In this document: positions 63,839-64,000 of the stretch, piece by piece
How positions within the stretch are numbered: position 1 is the first letter of the stretch
How the letters are laid out: each line of letters begins with the position of its first letter
Source of the DNA: Nectonema munidae
Lineage: Eukaryota; Nematomorpha; Nectonematoida; Nectonematidae
Direction: 5' to 3'
DNA: 64,000 bases
NCBI GenBank assembly: GCA_030549495.1
Contig: JAUIRK010001056.1
Location: forward strand, 707,001-771,000
The notes under the pieces: model-generated
Databases searched by the model: none
What the model saw: only the letters and a program-made list of their open reading frames with translations
Told to the model about the DNA's origin: nothing
Program-made: the position numbers and the translations under genes

Positions 63839-64000
63839 ATATTTCGACTTAATAAGTCTTTATCAACTGTTCGTCAAGCAGAAGGCTAACTTTAGGAAAG
63901 GTGTAAATTGCATTAAAGGTTTGCATAATTAACGCGTTTCCTAAGTTTAACAATCTTCTGCTTCACGAACAGTTGATAAAGGCTTATTAAGTCGAAATAT
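63839..64000. mobile_element. Long-hairpin MITE at the window edge
   Basis: The left arm, from 63839 (ATATTTCGACTTAATAAG), is mirrored by the right arm ending at 64000 (CTTATTAAGTCGAAATAT). Arms match at 44 of 46 positions and weaker pairing continues inward, so nearly the whole 162 bp folds. A TA-target mariner-type MITE is plausible, but the right flank is outside the window. Confidence 0.85.

Overview
The window is AT-rich nuclear DNA from an invertebrate animal. The host genes are split by GT..AG introns, and most of the remaining sequence is decayed transposable elements. The species cannot be named from sequence. The hAT mix (ZBED5-, GTF2IRD2- and SCAND3-like), piggyBac, tRNA-headed SINEs and RTE/Jockey LINEs would fit an arthropod (for example a copepod), a myxozoan or another repeat-rich invertebrate. 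No bacterial operon, rRNA, CRISPR array, LTR element or virus-like element was seen.

Three host genes can be assembled from spliced exons whose reading phases agree. (1) A chromokinesin of the KIF4 family lies on the minus strand (1759-6497). Nine exons give 583 codons, from the P-loop exon into the coiled coil; the first and last exons are missing or outside the window. (2) A complete catalytic subunit of protein phosphatase 1 (PP1) lies on the plus strand (17497-34733). Seven exons encode 336 residues, and introns 1-3 (4.1, 4.6 and 7.3 kb) are full of transposons. (3) An SLC3-type amino-acid-transporter heavy chain (4F2hc/rBAT-like) lies on the plus strand (44980 to beyond 62359). Six exons are clear, at least one middle exon is unresolved, and the 3' end lies outside the window.

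Layout: 1-1053, a hAT element carrying a LINE tail, next to a piggyBac MITE; 1759-6497, KIF4, with a SINE and a hAT MITE in one intron; 6.5-9.3 kb, no recognised gene; 9291-11964, a full-length but broken ZBED5-like hAT; 12-17.3 kb, MITEs, a Jockey-like LINE and SINEs; 17.5-34.7 kb, PP1; 35.4-37.1 kb, a broken piggyBac with a hAT MITE inside it; 39.1-41.2 kb, a hAT on the minus strand; 41.6-43.7 kb, two nested RTE-like LINEs with a SINE inside one; 45.0-62.4 kb, the SLC3 gene. Its first intron (8.8 kb) holds a hAT remnant and a three-level nest ending in a nearly whole piggyBac. Later introns hold a hAT, an RNase H-bearing LINE and a Mutator-like fragment. The window ends in a 162-bp hairpin MITE.

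The three host genes show no common pathway. What links the window is transposon invasion: at least six hAT transposase lineages or fragments, two piggyBacs, several piggyBac MITE subfamilies sharing one subterminal block, three SINE families, and five or more LINE remnants. Many insertions have readable target-site duplications, so their relative order can be reconstructed.
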